From Streptomyces sp. 15-116A (GTDB lineage Bacteria > Actinomycetota > Actinomycetes > Streptomycetales > Streptomycetaceae), in contig NZ_JAOCQE010000030.1 in assembly GCF_025290915.1 (NCBI RefSeq), forward strand, positions 1-39,505: a stretch of 39,505 bases of DNA, given 5' to 3'. Of this stretch, positions 14,207-22,685 are shown piece after piece. A model generated the notes under the pieces. The model did no database searches, was not told the origin of the DNA, and worked only from the letters and a program-made list of their open reading frames with translations. The first letter of the stretch is position 1; every line of letters starts with the position of its first letter. The translations under genes were made by a program, and so were the position numbers.

Positions 14207-15418
14207 CTACGGCCGTACACCGCCTTCCTGCCGCACAGCCGCACGCCGCTGCCGCGGGGCACGCCACAGCCCCTCCCGGCCCTCACCACCGCGCACGCTC
14301 TGCCCCGCGACCGTCACCGCCAGCGCACACAGGGTGAACGCGTCCCTGAAGGCCCGGCGGCGCCCCGTCTCCAGCCACGGCCAGGTCACCCCCGGCAGCT
14401 GCGGCACCAGCGCCAGCCAGAACCAGGGCCGCCGGGCCACCGACCCGGCGTACGGCAGCCCCGCGAGCAGCAGCGGCACGACGACCAGGAGGTAGTGGTC
14501 GTACGAAGGCCGCGACACGAGGAACGCCGAGAGCATCAGCCCCGTGGCCGTCTCCACCAGCCTCAGCGGCCCGGCGTCCCCCGCACCCCAGCGCCGGTAC
14601 GCGCACAGCACCCCGGCCGCCGCCGCGCACAGGCCGATCACCTCGGCGGACGCACGCGGCACCCCGAGCCGGGGCAGCACCGCCACGGGCGAGGCCTCGT
14701 ACAGCCGCACGAAGGAGTCGTCGCCGGTCAGCAGGAACGGCAGAGTGCGGGTGACGAAGCCCGCGGGGTCGGGCAGCAGCAGCGCCGCCGCCCCGGAGGC
14801 CAGGACCGGCACCAGGACCAGCACGGCCAGCGCCCGCCACCGGCGCGCGAAGAGGAACAGCAGCGCCATCGGCGCGAGCAACGGCTTCAGCGCCACCGCC
14901 ACGCCGATCAGCGCACCCGCCGCCACCCACCGGCCCCGGCTCGCCAGCAGCAGACACAACGGCAGCGCCAGCACGGCCGTCACCGTCCAATTGCCCAGCC
15001 GCACCAGATGCGCGAACGGCGCGAAGCCCGCCGCCAGCGCCGTCAGCCCGAGGGCGGCGAGCCTGCTGTGCAGCGGCACGCGGTGCAACCGCAGGGCGCA
15101 GACCCAGGCGAGCACGAGCGCGAGGGTCACCGCCACCGGCACCAGCACCGCCGGCACCGGTCGCGGCAGCAGGGCCTGCGGGGCGGCGGCCACCACGGCG
15201 CCCGGCAGATAGAGGAAGTGCGGATCGTCATACGGCGAACCACCGGCCAGCCAGGTCCGTGCGGCGTCCACGACGATGGCGTTGTCCATGCCCCCGTCCG
15301 AGGTCACACGCACCGTGTGCACCGTCAGCGCGCCCAGCACCGCCACGAGTCCGGCCCACAGAGGCCCGCTCGCCGGTCGCACCAACCACCCGGAGATGTC
15401 GCATTTGCCCGTCGCCAT
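14207..15418 (-). CDS. GT87/DUF2029-type membrane glycosyltransferase
   Basis: The 403-residue protein has about ten hydrophobic segments and the features of polyprenyl-phosphate-dependent GT87 mannosyl- or arabinosyltransferases. These include a short N-terminal loop with DAARTWLAGGSPYDDPHFLYLPG after the first segment, LVRLGNW, GVAVALKPLLAP and SRPSYDHYLLVVVPLLLAG. The donor would be a lipid-linked sugar on the outer membrane face; the acceptor is unknown. The start ATG at 15418 has TAGCGT seven bases upstream and no Shine-Dalgarno, as in a leaderless mRNA. It diverges from the gene at 15493 across only 74 bases. The C-terminal 25 residues are Arg-rich and cytoplasmic. Confidence 0.75.
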   Translation of the reverse strand: MATGKCDISGWLVRPASGPLWAGLVAVLGALTVHTVRVTSDGGMDNAIVVDAARTWLAGGSPYDDPHFLYLPGAVVAAAPQALLPRPVPAVLVPVAVTLALVLAWVCALRLHRVPLHSRLAALGLTALAAGFAPFAHLVRLGNWTVTAVLALPLCLLLASRGRWVAAGALIGVAVALKPLLAPMALLFLFARRWRALAVLVLVPVLASGAAALLLPDPAGFVTRTLPFLLTGDDSFVRLYEASPVAVLPRLGVPRASAEVIGLCAAAAGVLCAYRRWGAGDAGPLRLVETATGLMLSAFLVSRPSYDHYLLVVVPLLLAGLPYAGSVARRPWFWLALVPQLPGVTWPWLETGRRRAFRDAFTLCALAVTVAGQSVRGGEGREGLWRAPRQRRAAVRQEGGVRP

Positions 15419-15492
15419 GGGCGCAACGCTAGGGGCTCGGGGGCCCGTTGAGGCGGACCAGCACACCCCCGGCCCCGTCTAAGATGCGCCCC
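15419..15492. promoter_or_regulatory. compact divergent promoter pair
   Basis: Within 74 bases lie TAGCGT (complement of 15426-15431), serving the leftward gene, and TAAGAT (15480-15485), serving the rightward gene. Each ends seven bases from its start codon and neither gene has a Shine-Dalgarno. Both transcripts would be leaderless and initiated from opposite ends of the same short region. Confidence 0.45.
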
Positions 15493-16374
15493 ATGAGTTA
15501 TGGGCAGGGGGACTCCCAGCAGCAGTGGGATCCCTGGAAACCGCATTCTCAGCAGCCCTGGAACAGCGGCAGCTCCGGCCAGTCCCCCGACTGGGCCGCG
15601 CTCGCCGAGGCCTCAGAGGCGCGCGCCAAGAGGCGCCGGCTGCTGTTCATAGGCGGCGGCGCACTCGCGACCGTCGCGATAGGCACGGCGGTGGCGGTGG
15701 CCGTCGTCTCCGCGGGCGGCAACAACGAGACCGCGGGCGGCCCGTCCTCCCAGCTGCCCGGGAGCGCCGACATACCGAGCGCGACGGGCACGGTCCCGTC
15801 GTTCGCCCCGACCAGCGCCCCACCACCGCTGGATCCCAAGGACTTCATCGCCAGCGCCAAGAAGGACCGCGCGCCGCTCGGCCCCGACATCCTCTTCCCC
15901 GGCACCCAGCTCACCATGGGCGAGACGGTGTACAAGAAGGGCCCCACGGCCGACACCCGCAACTGCGCCTCGGCCGCGAAGGCGACGCTCCCCAAGGTCC
16001 TGAACGACAACGACTGCACCCGCCTGATGCGCGTCAGCTACACCAAGGACAACGTGGCGGTGACGGTCGGCGTGGCCGTCTTCGACACCGAGGCCCAGGC
16101 GCTCAAGGCCAAGCAGCAGGCCGACAAGAAGAGCATCATCAAGTCCCTCGCGGGCGGCGGGGTCAAGGAGTTCTGCGACGGCGCGGTGTGCCGCTCCACC
16201 ATCAACTCCTACGGCCGCTACGCCTACTTCACGCTCGCCGGTTTCACCAACGGCAAGGACGTGACGACCAAGGACAAGGCCGTCTTCTCCACGGGCGACG
16301 ACCTGGCGGAGTTCACATTCCGTCAGATCCGCCGCAGGGGCGAGGCGCAGGCGTCCGCAGCGGCCAACGAGTAG
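15493..16374 (+). CDS. membrane-anchored protein, unknown function
   Basis: The 293-residue protein starts with a Gln/Pro/Ser/Trp-rich cytoplasmic segment of about 45 residues, then RAKRRR and one transmembrane helix (about 50-73). A Pro/Ser/Thr linker leads to an extracytoplasmic domain from about residue 115. That domain contains four Cys (DTRNCASAA, DNDCTRLM, KEFCDGAVCRS) that could form two disulfides. No catalytic motif is recognised. ATG 15493 is used; an in-frame ATG nine bases upstream is possible. It converges on truA over a shared terminator. Confidence 0.8.
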   Translation: MSYGQGDSQQQWDPWKPHSQQPWNSGSSGQSPDWAALAEASEARAKRRRLLFIGGGALATVAIGTAVAVAVVSAGGNNETAGGPSSQLPGSADIPSATGTVPSFAPTSAPPPLDPKDFIASAKKDRAPLGPDILFPGTQLTMGETVYKKGPTADTRNCASAAKATLPKVLNDNDCTRLMRVSYTKDNVAVTVGVAVFDTEAQALKAKQQADKKSIIKSLAGGGVKEFCDGAVCRSTINSYGRYAYFTLAGFTNGKDVTTKDKAVFSTGDDLAEFTFRQIRRRGEAQASAAANE

Positions 16375-16395
16375 ACGCGCAGCGGTAGACGCACA

Positions 16396-16426
16396 GAGGG
16401 CCGGCCCCACGCGGGAACCGGCCCTC
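16396..16426. terminator. bidirectional terminator between convergent genes
   Basis: GAGGGCCGG at 16396-16404 pairs with CCGGCCCTC at 16418-16426 around a 13-base loop. It lies between the stop codons at 16374 (plus) and 16432 (minus), so it can serve both genes. Confidence 0.75.
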
Positions 16427-16431
16427 ACGCC

Positions 16432-17286
16432 TCAGCAGCAACCACGCGCGGGCAACGACCTCTTGTTACGGGCCTCCTTGCTCCGCGCGGCCAGCAACTC
16501 GTCCGCCGGATAACCGACTTCCTCCAGCGTCAGCCCGTGCGGCCGCACCACGTGCACGGCCGAGTCCCGCACGCCCGCCGCGAGCACCTTCCCGGGCCAG
16601 TCGGGCGGCCGGTGCCCGTCCCCCACGAACAGCAGCGCCCCGATGAGCGAGCGCACCATGTTGTGGCAGAAGGCGTCGGCCCGCACGGTGGCGGTGATGA
16701 TCCCGTCGTCCCCGCGCACCAGGCTCAGCTCCTGCAGCGTACGGATCGTGGTCGCCCCCTCCCGCCGCTTGCAGTAGGCCGCGAAGTCATGCTCCCCGAG
16801 CAGCCCCCGGGCGGCCTCGTTCATGGCGTCGACATCGAGCGGCCAGTCGTGCCACAGCACGTGATTGCGCAGCAGCGGATCGACACCGCCGGGATTGTCG
16901 GTGACGCGATAGGCATAGCGCCGCCAAATCGCCGAGAACCGCGCGTTGAACCCCTTGGGCGCCTCCCTGAGCGCCCACACCCGCACGTCCCTGGGCAGCC
17001 GCCCCGCGAACCGCTTGAGCAGCTTCTCGTGATGCTCACGCCACACGCCCTCAGGCAGATCGACGTGCGCGACCTGCCCCCGCGCATGCACCCCGGCATC
17101 GGTCCGCCCGGCGACGGTCAGCTCGTACGTCTCCCGGGACCGGGTCACCGTACGCAAGGCGTCCTCGATCTCCCCCTGCACGGTCCGCTTCCCGCCGGCC
17201 TGCTTGGCCCACCCGTGGAAGCCGCTCCCGTCGTACGACAGGTCGAGCCGGACGCGCACGTAACCCGGCGCCGCTTCATCACTCAC
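16432..17286 (-). CDS. truA: tRNA pseudouridine synthase A
   Basis: TruA makes pseudouridine at positions 38-40 of the tRNA anticodon stem. The 284-residue protein has [14 protein letters not shown] (16-29), the catalytic [16 protein letters not shown] with Asp63, [16 protein letters not shown], and the C-terminal [15 protein letters not shown]. The extra C-terminal 20 residues are basic and end in two Cys. GTG start. It follows rplQ after 140 bases, but a hairpin at 17312-17344 suggests the ribosomal transcript ends first. Confidence 0.96.
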   Translation of the reverse strand: MSDEAAPGYVRVRLDLSYDGSGFHGWAKQAGGKRTVQGEIEDALRTVTRSRETYELTVAGRTDAGVHARGQVAHVDLPEGVWREHHEKLLKRFAGRLPRDVRVWALREAPKGFNARFSAIWRRYAYRVTDNPGGVDPLLRNHVLWHDWPLDVDAMNEAARGLLGEHDFAAYCKRREGATTIRTLQELSLVRGDDGIITATVRADAFCHNMVRSLIGALLFVGDGHRPPDWPGKVLAAGVRDSAVHVVRPHGLTLEEVGYPADELLAARSKEARNKRSLPARGCC

Positions 17287-17311
17287 GTACAGATCCTCTC
17301 AGCAACACAAA

Positions 17312-17344
17312 GCGGGCCCGCCCCCCGAAAAGGAACGGACCCGC
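17312..17344 (-). terminator. terminator between rplQ and truA
   Basis: On the minus strand GCGGGTCCG (complement of 17336-17344) pairs with CGGGCCCGC (complement of 17312-17320) with one G-T pair, followed by TTTGTG. This is the most canonical terminator in the window and would close the rpoA-rplQ transcript. Confidence 0.65.
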
Positions 17345-17354
17345 AACGCCCTGA

Positions 17355-17410
17355 AGGGGCGCGGGGAACTGCGCGACAAGCCACGACAAAGCCGCACCCG
17401 CCGACGAACC
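17355..17410 (+). repeat. Streptomyces interspersed repeat, copy B
   Basis: AGGGGCGCGGGGAACTGCGC, then GACAAGCCACGAC and an A/C-rich end. The first 23 bases are identical to copy C at 18035. It lies right behind rplQ, between that gene and the terminator hairpin. Confidence 0.65.
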
Positions 17411-17426
17411 AGCTCCCAGCAGACGC

Positions 17427-17915
17427 TTACGCGTCCTTGGACTCCTCGGCGGCGTCCTCGGACTTGGCCTCGACAGCCTCGTCCTTCTTGAGGGCGTCCT
17501 CCTTGACCGCACGCTTCGTCGCGGCCTCGGCCTCGCCGACCGCCTTCTGCTGCACCGTCAGCGCCTCGACCAGCTCGATGACAGCCATGGGCGCGTTGTC
17601 GCCACGGCGGTTACCGATCTTGGTGATGCGGGTGTAGCCACCCGGACGGTTCTCGTACCGCGGGCCGATCTCGGTGAAGAGCGTGTGGACGATGCTCTTG
17701 TCCGTGATGACCTGGAGCACCTGACGGCGGTTGTGAAGGTCACCCTTCTTCGCCTTGGTGATCAGACGCTCGGCGTACGGCCGCAGACGGCGGGCCTTCG
17801 CCTCGGTGGTGGTGATACGGCCGTGCTCGAACAGCGACTTCGCGAGGTTCGCGAGCATCAGCTTCTCGTGCGCGGCACTGCCGCCCAGACGGGCACCCTT
17901 GGTGGGCTTCGGCAT
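17427..17915 (-). CDS. rplQ: 50S ribosomal protein L17
   Basis: L17 sits near the peptide exit tunnel. The core, [20 protein letters not shown] through [20 protein letters not shown] (about 115 residues), is standard. The C-terminal 45 residues are a charged Ala/Glu/Lys/Asp tail ([20 protein letters not shown]), typical of actinobacteria. It follows rpoA as in most bacteria, but with a 167-base gap that holds two hairpins and an interspersed repeat. Confidence 0.97.
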   Translation of the reverse strand: MPKPTKGARLGGSAAHEKLMLANLAKSLFEHGRITTTEAKARRLRPYAERLITKAKKGDLHNRRQVLQVITDKSIVHTLFTEIGPRYENRPGGYTRITKIGNRRGDNAPMAVIELVEALTVQQKAVGEAEAATKRAVKEDALKKDEAVEAKSEDAAEESKDA

Positions 17916-17972
17916 CGTGTTTCTCCTAGGTGTCTGCCCCGGCCGTATCAGGTACCGGAGTCAGTATCTGAG

Positions 17973-18019
17973 CAGACGGTTGTCTGTCAGAGATCCGGGC
18001 GCCTTTTCAGACGCCCGGA
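17973..18019 (-). terminator. two hairpins between rpoA and rplQ
   Basis: CAGAC 17973-17977 pairs with GTCTG 17982-17986, and TCCGGGCG 17994-18001 pairs with CGCCCGGA 18012-18019 around a loop containing CTTTTC. They may attenuate the transcript or mark an RNA processing site between the two genes. Confidence 0.4.
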
Positions 18020-18034
18020 AGGGCCGCGCCCCAT

Positions 18035-18080
18035 AGGGGCGCGGGGAACTGCGCGACCAGTCACAACGGACCGGCACCCG
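18035..18080 (+). repeat. Streptomyces interspersed repeat, copy C
   Basis: AGGGGCGCGGGGAACTGCGC followed by GACCAGTCACAACGGACC. It differs from copy B at several positions after base 23 and lies directly behind the rpoA stop codon. Confidence 0.65.
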
Positions 18081-18082
18081 AA

Positions 18083-19105
18083 TCAGTACTGCTCGGTCTC
18101 CACGAAACCGGCGTCAGCATCGTCATCGGCGCCGAACGCGTCCGCGGCAGCGGTCGGGTCGAATCCGGGCGGGCTGTCCTTCAGGGCCAGGCCCATCCCC
18201 GCCAGCTTCGCCTTGACCTCGTCGATCGACTTCGCACCGAAGTTACGAATGTCGAGGAGGTCGGCCTCGGAACGTGCGACGAGCTCACCCACGGAGTGGA
18301 TGCCCTCACGCTTGAGGCAGTTGTACGACCGAACGGTGAGCTCCAGCTCCTCGATCGGCAGCGCCAGATCGGCGGCCAGGGCGGCGTCCGTCGGCGACGG
18401 ACCCATGTCGATGCCCTCGGCGTCGATGTTCAGCTCACGCGCGAGACCGAACAGCTCGACCAGCGTCTTACCGGCGGAGGCCATGGCGTCACGCGGACGC
18501 ATCGCCTGCTTGGTCTCGACGTCGACGATCAGCTTGTCGAAGTCGGTGCGCTGCTCGACACGGGTCGCCTCGACCTTGTACGTGACCTTGAGCACCGGCG
18601 AGTAGATCGAGTCGACCGGGATCCGGCCGATCTCCTGGCCGACCTGCTTGTTCTGCACGGCGGAGACATAACCGCGGCCACGCTCGACCGTCAGCTCCAT
18701 CTCCAGCTTGCCCTTGCCGTTCAGGGTGGCCAGAACCAGGTCGGGGTTGTGCACCTCGACACCGGCCGGCGGCGCGATGTCGGCGGCGGTGACCAGACCC
18801 GGGCCCTGCTTGCGCAGGTACATCACGACCGGCTCGTCGTGCTCACTCGACACGACCAGCTGCTTGATGTTGAGGATCAGGTCGGTGACGTCCTCCTTGA
18901 CGCCCGGCACGGTGGTGAACTCGTGCAGGACGCCGTCGATCCGGATGCTGGTGACAGCCGCACCGGGGATCGACGACAGGAGGGTACGGCGCAGGGAGTT
19001 GCCGAGGGTGTAGCCGAAGCCCGGCTCCAGCGGCTCGATCACGAACCGGGAGCGGAACTCGTCGACGACCTCTTCGGTCAACGAGGGACGCTGAGCGATC
19101 AGCAT
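18083..19105 (-). CDS. rpoA: DNA-directed RNA polymerase alpha subunit
   Basis: The 340-residue alpha subunit nucleates RNA polymerase assembly. The N-terminal domain begins [20 protein letters not shown] and contains [20 protein letters not shown] (about 33-52). A linker near 235-250 leads to the alpha-CTD with [19 protein letters not shown] and [20 protein letters not shown], which binds UP elements and activators. An acidic tail ([17 protein letters not shown]) closes it, as in Streptomyces. It lies downstream of rpsK in the alpha cluster. Confidence 0.98.
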   Translation of the reverse strand: MLIAQRPSLTEEVVDEFRSRFVIEPLEPGFGYTLGNSLRRTLLSSIPGAAVTSIRIDGVLHEFTTVPGVKEDVTDLILNIKQLVVSSEHDEPVVMYLRKQGPGLVTAADIAPPAGVEVHNPDLVLATLNGKGKLEMELTVERGRGYVSAVQNKQVGQEIGRIPVDSIYSPVLKVTYKVEATRVEQRTDFDKLIVDVETKQAMRPRDAMASAGKTLVELFGLARELNIDAEGIDMGPSPTDAALAADLALPIEELELTVRSYNCLKREGIHSVGELVARSEADLLDIRNFGAKSIDEVKAKLAGMGLALKDSPPGFDPTAAADAFGADDDADAGFVETEQY

Positions 19106-19258
19106 GTGTGGATCAGATCCTTCTTTCGTGGACGCCCGCTATATGACGCCCGACGGAAACCGCACCGGTGACAGATGCGGGTACTGCAAGGGTACGGGCG
19201 ATACGGCCCGAATACTCGGCCGTACCGCCCGGAACCACAGACCGTGACGAAGCGGACG

Positions 19259-19663
19259 TCAGACGCGACGACGCTTCGGCGGACGGCAGCCGTTGTGGGG
19301 GGTCGGGGTGACGTCCTGGATGGAGCCGACCTCGAGGCCCGTGGCCTGCAGGGAGCGGATCGCGGTCTCACGACCGGAGCCCGGGCCCTTGACGAACACG
19401 TCGACCTTGCGCATGCCGTGCTCCTGGGCGCGGCGGGCAGCCGACTCGGCGGCCATCTGCGCGGCGAACGGCGTGGACTTCCGGGAGCCCTTGAAGCCGA
19501 CGTGGCCGGCGGAGGCCCAGGAGATCACGTTGCCGGACGGGTCCGTGATCGACACGATGGTGTTGTTGAACGTGCTCTTGATGTGCGCGTGGCCGTGAGC
19601 GACGTTCTTCTTTTCCTTGCGGCGCACCTTCTTGGCAGCGCCCTGACGTCCCTTGGGGGGCAT
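19259..19663 (-). CDS. rpsK: 30S ribosomal protein S11
   Basis: S11 lies on the 30S platform near the E site. The 134 residues include [39 protein letters not shown] and the terminal [13 protein letters not shown]. The N-terminus ([20 protein letters not shown]) is the basic extension usual in Gram-positives. It lies between rpsM and rpoA. rpsD, which follows rpsK in many bacteria, is absent here. Confidence 0.98.
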   Translation of the reverse strand: MPPKGRQGAAKKVRRKEKKNVAHGHAHIKSTFNNTIVSITDPSGNVISWASAGHVGFKGSRKSTPFAAQMAAESAARRAQEHGMRKVDVFVKGPGSGRETAIRSLQATGLEVGSIQDVTPTPHNGCRPPKRRRV

Positions 19664-19729
19664 CTGTTCTCCTACGGGAGGTGGTCGGTCCTACAGCGAA
19701 GACCGCTGGACGGCGAAGTCCGCTGAGGA

Positions 19730-20110
19730 CTACTTCTTGCCCGGCTTCTTCTTGCCGGCGATGGCGCGACGCGGGCCCTTGCGGGTACGCGCGTTGGTGC
19801 TGGTGCGCTGACCGCGGACCGGCAGACCGCGGCGGTGACGCAGACCCTGGTAGGTACCGATCTCGACCTTGCGGCGGATGTCGGCCTGGATCTCGCGACG
19901 GAGGTCACCCTCGGTCTTGATGTTGTTGTCGACGTACTCGCGGATGGCGACCAGCTGCTCTTCGCTCAGGTCGCGAACGCGGGTGTTCGGGTCGACGCCG
20001 GTGGCGGCCAGCGTCTGCTGCGAAAGGGTCCGGCCGATGCCGAACACGTAGGTGAGGGCGATCTCCACGCGCTTGTCGCGCGGGATGTCAACACCGGAAA
20101 CGCGTGCCAT
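19730..20110 (-). CDS. rpsM: 30S ribosomal protein S13
   Basis: S13 is in the 30S head and contacts the P-site tRNA and L5. The 126 residues run from [20 protein letters not shown], with the helix-two-turn-helix [11 protein letters not shown], to the basic [20 protein letters not shown] tail and its Lys-rich end. It is 66 bases from rpsK and about 200 bases from rpmJ; that gap holds a hairpin and possibly a promoter. Confidence 0.98.
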   Translation of the reverse strand: MARVSGVDIPRDKRVEIALTYVFGIGRTLSQQTLAATGVDPNTRVRDLSEEQLVAIREYVDNNIKTEGDLRREIQADIRRKVEIGTYQGLRHRRGLPVRGQRTSTNARTRKGPRRAIAGKKKPGKK

Positions 20111-20201
20111 TCAATGGCTCCAGTTGGTTGTCGGAGGTCTTCCACAGGACCGACTCCCAGCCGCCGGCCTCTTCTCTTCGAAGATTTGGTACGACCTGGG
20201 T

Positions 20202-20221
20202 CCCCGGCCTCCGAGCCGGGG
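20202..20221 (-). terminator. hairpin between rpmJ and rpsM
   Basis: CCCCGGC 20202-20208 pairs with GCCGGGG 20215-20221 around six bases. A second hairpin, CTCTGC 20284-20289 with GCAGAG 20295-20300 and a GGAAA loop, lies right behind rpmJ. Together they make partial termination or processing between infA-rpmJ and rpsM-rpsK plausible. Confidence 0.4.
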
Positions 20222-20313
20222 GTGTCGAGCCGCGTACGGCTCGGGCCCTGCGTATGAACATATTCAGCTCGCGTCGCGCGAATCTCTGCGGAAAGCAGAG
20301 GGGTGGTCGTGCG

Positions 20314-20427
20314 TCAGCCCTGGCGCTGCTTGTGGCGCGGGTTCTCGCAGATGACCATGACCCGGCCGTGACGGCGGATCACCCTGCACTTGTCGCAGAT
20401 CTTCTTGACGCTCGGCTTGACCTTCAT
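20314..20427 (-). CDS. rpmJ: 50S ribosomal protein L36 (zinc-binding form)
   Basis: The 37-residue protein starts [20 protein letters not shown] and ends [11 protein letters not shown]. Cys11, Cys14, Cys27 and His32 form the zinc ribbon of the C+ type. Streptomyces often has a second, zinc-independent L36 elsewhere that is used under zinc limitation; this is the standard copy. Start ATG 20427 and stop 20314-20316 are clear. It lies between infA and rpsM, as usual. Confidence 0.97.
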   Translation of the reverse strand: MKVKPSVKKICDKCRVIRRHGRVMVICENPRHKQRQG

Positions 20428-20489
20428 GGGATGTGAGGTTCTCCGGGTCAGTTGCCGGCGACCCCGCTGACGCGGGATCTGGGCAAGAT

Positions 20490-20711
20490 CTACTTGTACC
20501 GGTAGACGATCCGGCCACGCGTCAGGTCGTACGGAGACAGCTCCACCACGACCCGGTCGTCAGGGAGGATGCGGATGTAGTGCATACGCATCTTGCCGCT
20601 GATGTGTGCCAGGACCTGGTGGCCGTTCTGGAGCTCGACCTTGAACATGGCGTTCGGCAGAGACTCGACGACAGTGCCCTCGATCTCGATGGCACCTTGC
20701 TTCTTGGCCAC
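20490..20711 (-). CDS. infA: translation initiation factor IF-1
   Basis: IF-1 occupies the A site during 30S initiation. GTG 20711 gives the standard 73-residue OB-fold protein: [55 protein letters not shown]. An upstream in-frame start would add 15 unsupported residues. It lies between map and rpmJ. TAGACT and TTCGTC upstream, plus a hairpin in the leader (20751-20785), suggest its own promoter and structured leader. Confidence 0.97.
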   Translation of the reverse strand: MAKKQGAIEIEGTVVESLPNAMFKVELQNGHQVLAHISGKMRMHYIRILPDDRVVVELSPYDLTRGRIVYRYK

Positions 20712-20800
20712 GCTTCGCCCTTCGAATCGACTACCTTGATCGACTCCCGCGTGCACCGTGAGTGCATGCGGACATGCGGGTGCACAAGAGCCGACGAGTC

Positions 20801-20830
20801 AGTCTACGTCAGCGCACCCGGAAAGACGAA
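20801..20830 (-). promoter_or_regulatory. candidate infA promoter
   Basis: On the minus strand TTCGTC (complement of 20825-20830) and TAGACT (complement of 20801-20806) are 18 bases apart, in the 149-base gap between map and infA. Transcription would start near 20795. GTGCACC 20751-20757 and GGTGCAC 20779-20785 can pair in the leader. Confidence 0.45.
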
Positions 20831-20860
20831 TCGGGGAAGTCTGCCCCACACGGCTGATCC

Positions 20861-21697
20861 TTAACCGAGCGGATCGGGCGCGGCCGTGATGCCGTACTCC
20901 GCGAGCTTGGCCTTGCCCCCGTCGGGGGCGGTCAGGACCAGGGGGCCCTGTTCGGTGAGGGCGACGGAGTGCTCCCAGTGGGAGGACCAGGTGCCGTCGG
21001 TCGTCACGACCGTCCACTCGTCCTCCAGGACGACGGTCTTCGGTGTGCCGAGGGACACCATCGGCTCGATCGCGAGGCAGAAGCCGGGCACCAGCTTGGG
21101 GCCCTTGCCCCGGCGCCGGTCGACGTAGTTCAGCAGATGCGGATCCATGTGCATCTCGGTGCCGATGCCGTGGCCACCGTAGTCCTCGATGATCCCGTAC
21201 CGGCCGCCGCTCGGCTTGGGCTGGCGGCGGATGTACGTCTCGATGGCGCGCGAGATGTCGACGAGCCGGTTGCCCTGCTTCATCGCGGCGATGCCGGCCC
21301 ACATCGACTCCTCGGTCACCCGGGACAGCTCGACCAGCTCCGGGGCGTGACCGGACCCGACGAACGCGGTGTACGCGGCGTCGCCGTGCCAACCGTCGAT
21401 GATCGCGCCGCAGTCGATGGAGATGATGTCCCCGTCCTTGAGGACGACCTCGTCGGAGGGGATGCCGTGGACGACGACCTCGTTCACGGAGGTGCAGATG
21501 GTCGCGGGGAAGCCGCCGTACCCGAGGAAGTTCGGCTTGGCGTTGTGTTCCGCGAGCACCTTCCGGGCGACCTCGTCCAGGTCCTTGGTCGTCGCCCCCG
21601 GCACGGCCGCCTCCCGCGTGGCCGCGTGAATGGCGGCAACGACCAACCCCGCCTCACGCATCTTGGCGATCTGCTCGGGGCTCTTGATCTGCACCAT
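20861..21697 (-). CDS. map: methionine aminopeptidase, type I
   Basis: Map removes the N-terminal Met from nascent proteins. The 278-residue protein has the pita-bread fold with the substrate His77 (VVHGIP) and five metal ligands: Asp95 and Asp106 (SIDCGAIIDGWHGDAAYT), His176 (GGHGIGTEMH), Glu211 (AIEPM) and Glu242 (WEHSVAL). It starts MVQIKSPEQIAKMREAG and lies downstream of adk after a repeat-rich 334-base gap, so it may have its own promoter. Actinomycetes usually encode a second Map elsewhere. Confidence 0.97.
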   Translation of the reverse strand: MVQIKSPEQIAKMREAGLVVAAIHAATREAAVPGATTKDLDEVARKVLAEHNAKPNFLGYGGFPATICTSVNEVVVHGIPSDEVVLKDGDIISIDCGAIIDGWHGDAAYTAFVGSGHAPELVELSRVTEESMWAGIAAMKQGNRLVDISRAIETYIRRQPKPSGGRYGIIEDYGGHGIGTEMHMDPHLLNYVDRRRGKGPKLVPGFCLAIEPMVSLGTPKTVVLEDEWTVVTTDGTWSSHWEHSVALTEQGPLVLTAPDGGKAKLAEYGITAAPDPLG

Positions 21698-22031
21698 GGG
21701 GGCTACGGCCTTTCTGGACCGGAAAAGAAACGGGCTCCCACAACGATACGACTACCTAGCCGCGGGCCATCGCGTACCCAGCCGCGGGCAACCGGCACGC
21801 CCATCCCGCGAGCAGTCTGCGCCGCCCACCCCGCGGCCAGCCGGCACCGTCCATCCCGCGGGCAGTCGTGCCGCTGGGGCGATGGGGGTCCCCCCGCTCG
21901 AGCGAAGCCGAGAGTGGGGGAGGGTGGGCGCGGACGGCACCCCGTCAGCGCCGGGCTGCGCGACCCACCCCCGGCAAGCCACAGCCGCGGCCCACTCATA
22001 AGCGGACCGCGGCTGCAGCAAACGCAAAGAC
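21698..22031. repeat. repeat-rich gap between adk and map
   Basis: No gene is seen. Two imperfect tandem units of 50 bases (21781-21830 and 21831-21880) share CCATCCCGCG(A/G)GCAGTC and CCGGCAC, and a partial third unit lies just before them. A dense hairpin element follows at 21884-21923: GGGGGTCCCCCCGCTCGAGC, then GAAGCCGAGAGTGGGGGAGG. I recognise this as a common intergenic element in Streptomyces. It may act as terminator or RNA stabiliser for secY-adk. Confidence 0.65.
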
Positions 22032-22685
22032 CTACTTCTCGCGCTTCAGCGCCTCCAGCGCGCGCCCGGTGACCTCGTCCACCGGCCCCATCGCCGAGAT
22101 CGTCACCACGAGGCCCTGCGCCTTGTAGTAGTCGATGATCGGCTCGGTCTGCGTGTGGTAGACCTCCAGCCGCGTGCGCACCGTCTCCTCGGTGTCGTCG
22201 TCGCGCTGGTACAGCTCACCACCACAGACGTCGCACACGCCCTCCTTCTTGGACGGGCTGTACGACACGTGGAAGACGTGGCTGGAGTCCTTGCGGCAGA
22301 TGCGCCGGCCGGCGATCCGCTTGACCACCTCGTCCTCGGGGGCCTCGAGGTCGAGCACCGCGTCCAGCTCGATGCTCTCGGTCTTCAGCAGCTCGTCGAG
22401 CGCCTCGGCCTGGGAGACGTTCCGGGGAAAACCGTCCAGCAGGAAGCCGCCCTCGGCGTCGGGCTGCTCCATGCGGTCCTTGGCCATGGCGATGGTGACC
22501 TCGTCCGGTACGAGGTTGCCGGCGTCCATGTAGGACTTGGCGAGCTTGCCCAGCTCGGTCTGCCGGCTGATGTTCGCACGGAACAGATCACCCGTGGAGA
22601 TGTGCGGGATGCGCAGTTTCTCGGCAAGGCGGGTGGCCTGCGTACCCTTTCCAGCACCCGGCGGCCCGACGAGGACGATTCGCAT
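22032..22685 (-). CDS. adk: adenylate kinase
   Basis: Adk interconverts ATP, ADP and AMP. The 217-residue long-form enzyme has the P-loop GPPGAGKGTQ (7-16), AMP-site ISTGDLFRA and DGFPRNVSQA, and a zinc-type LID from GRRICRKD to CDVCGGELYQRDDD. Three Cys plus an Asp occupy the four metal positions, the variant of the usual Cys4 set. The ATG overlaps the secY stop by one base (TGATG), so the two genes are translationally coupled. Confidence 0.97.
   Translation of the reverse strand: MRIVLVGPPGAGKGTQATRLAEKLRIPHISTGDLFRANISRQTELGKLAKSYMDAGNLVPDEVTIAMAKDRMEQPDAEGGFLLDGFPRNVSQAEALDELLKTESIELDAVLDLEAPEDEVVKRIAGRRICRKDSSHVFHVSYSPSKKEGVCDVCGGELYQRDDDTEETVRTRLEVYHTQTEPIIDYYKAQGLVVTISAMGPVDEVTGRALEALKREK

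Noticed and set aside
17287..19258. rpsD missing from the alpha cluster as an anomaly
   Set aside because: In Streptomyces rpsD is normally located elsewhere, so its absence is expected.
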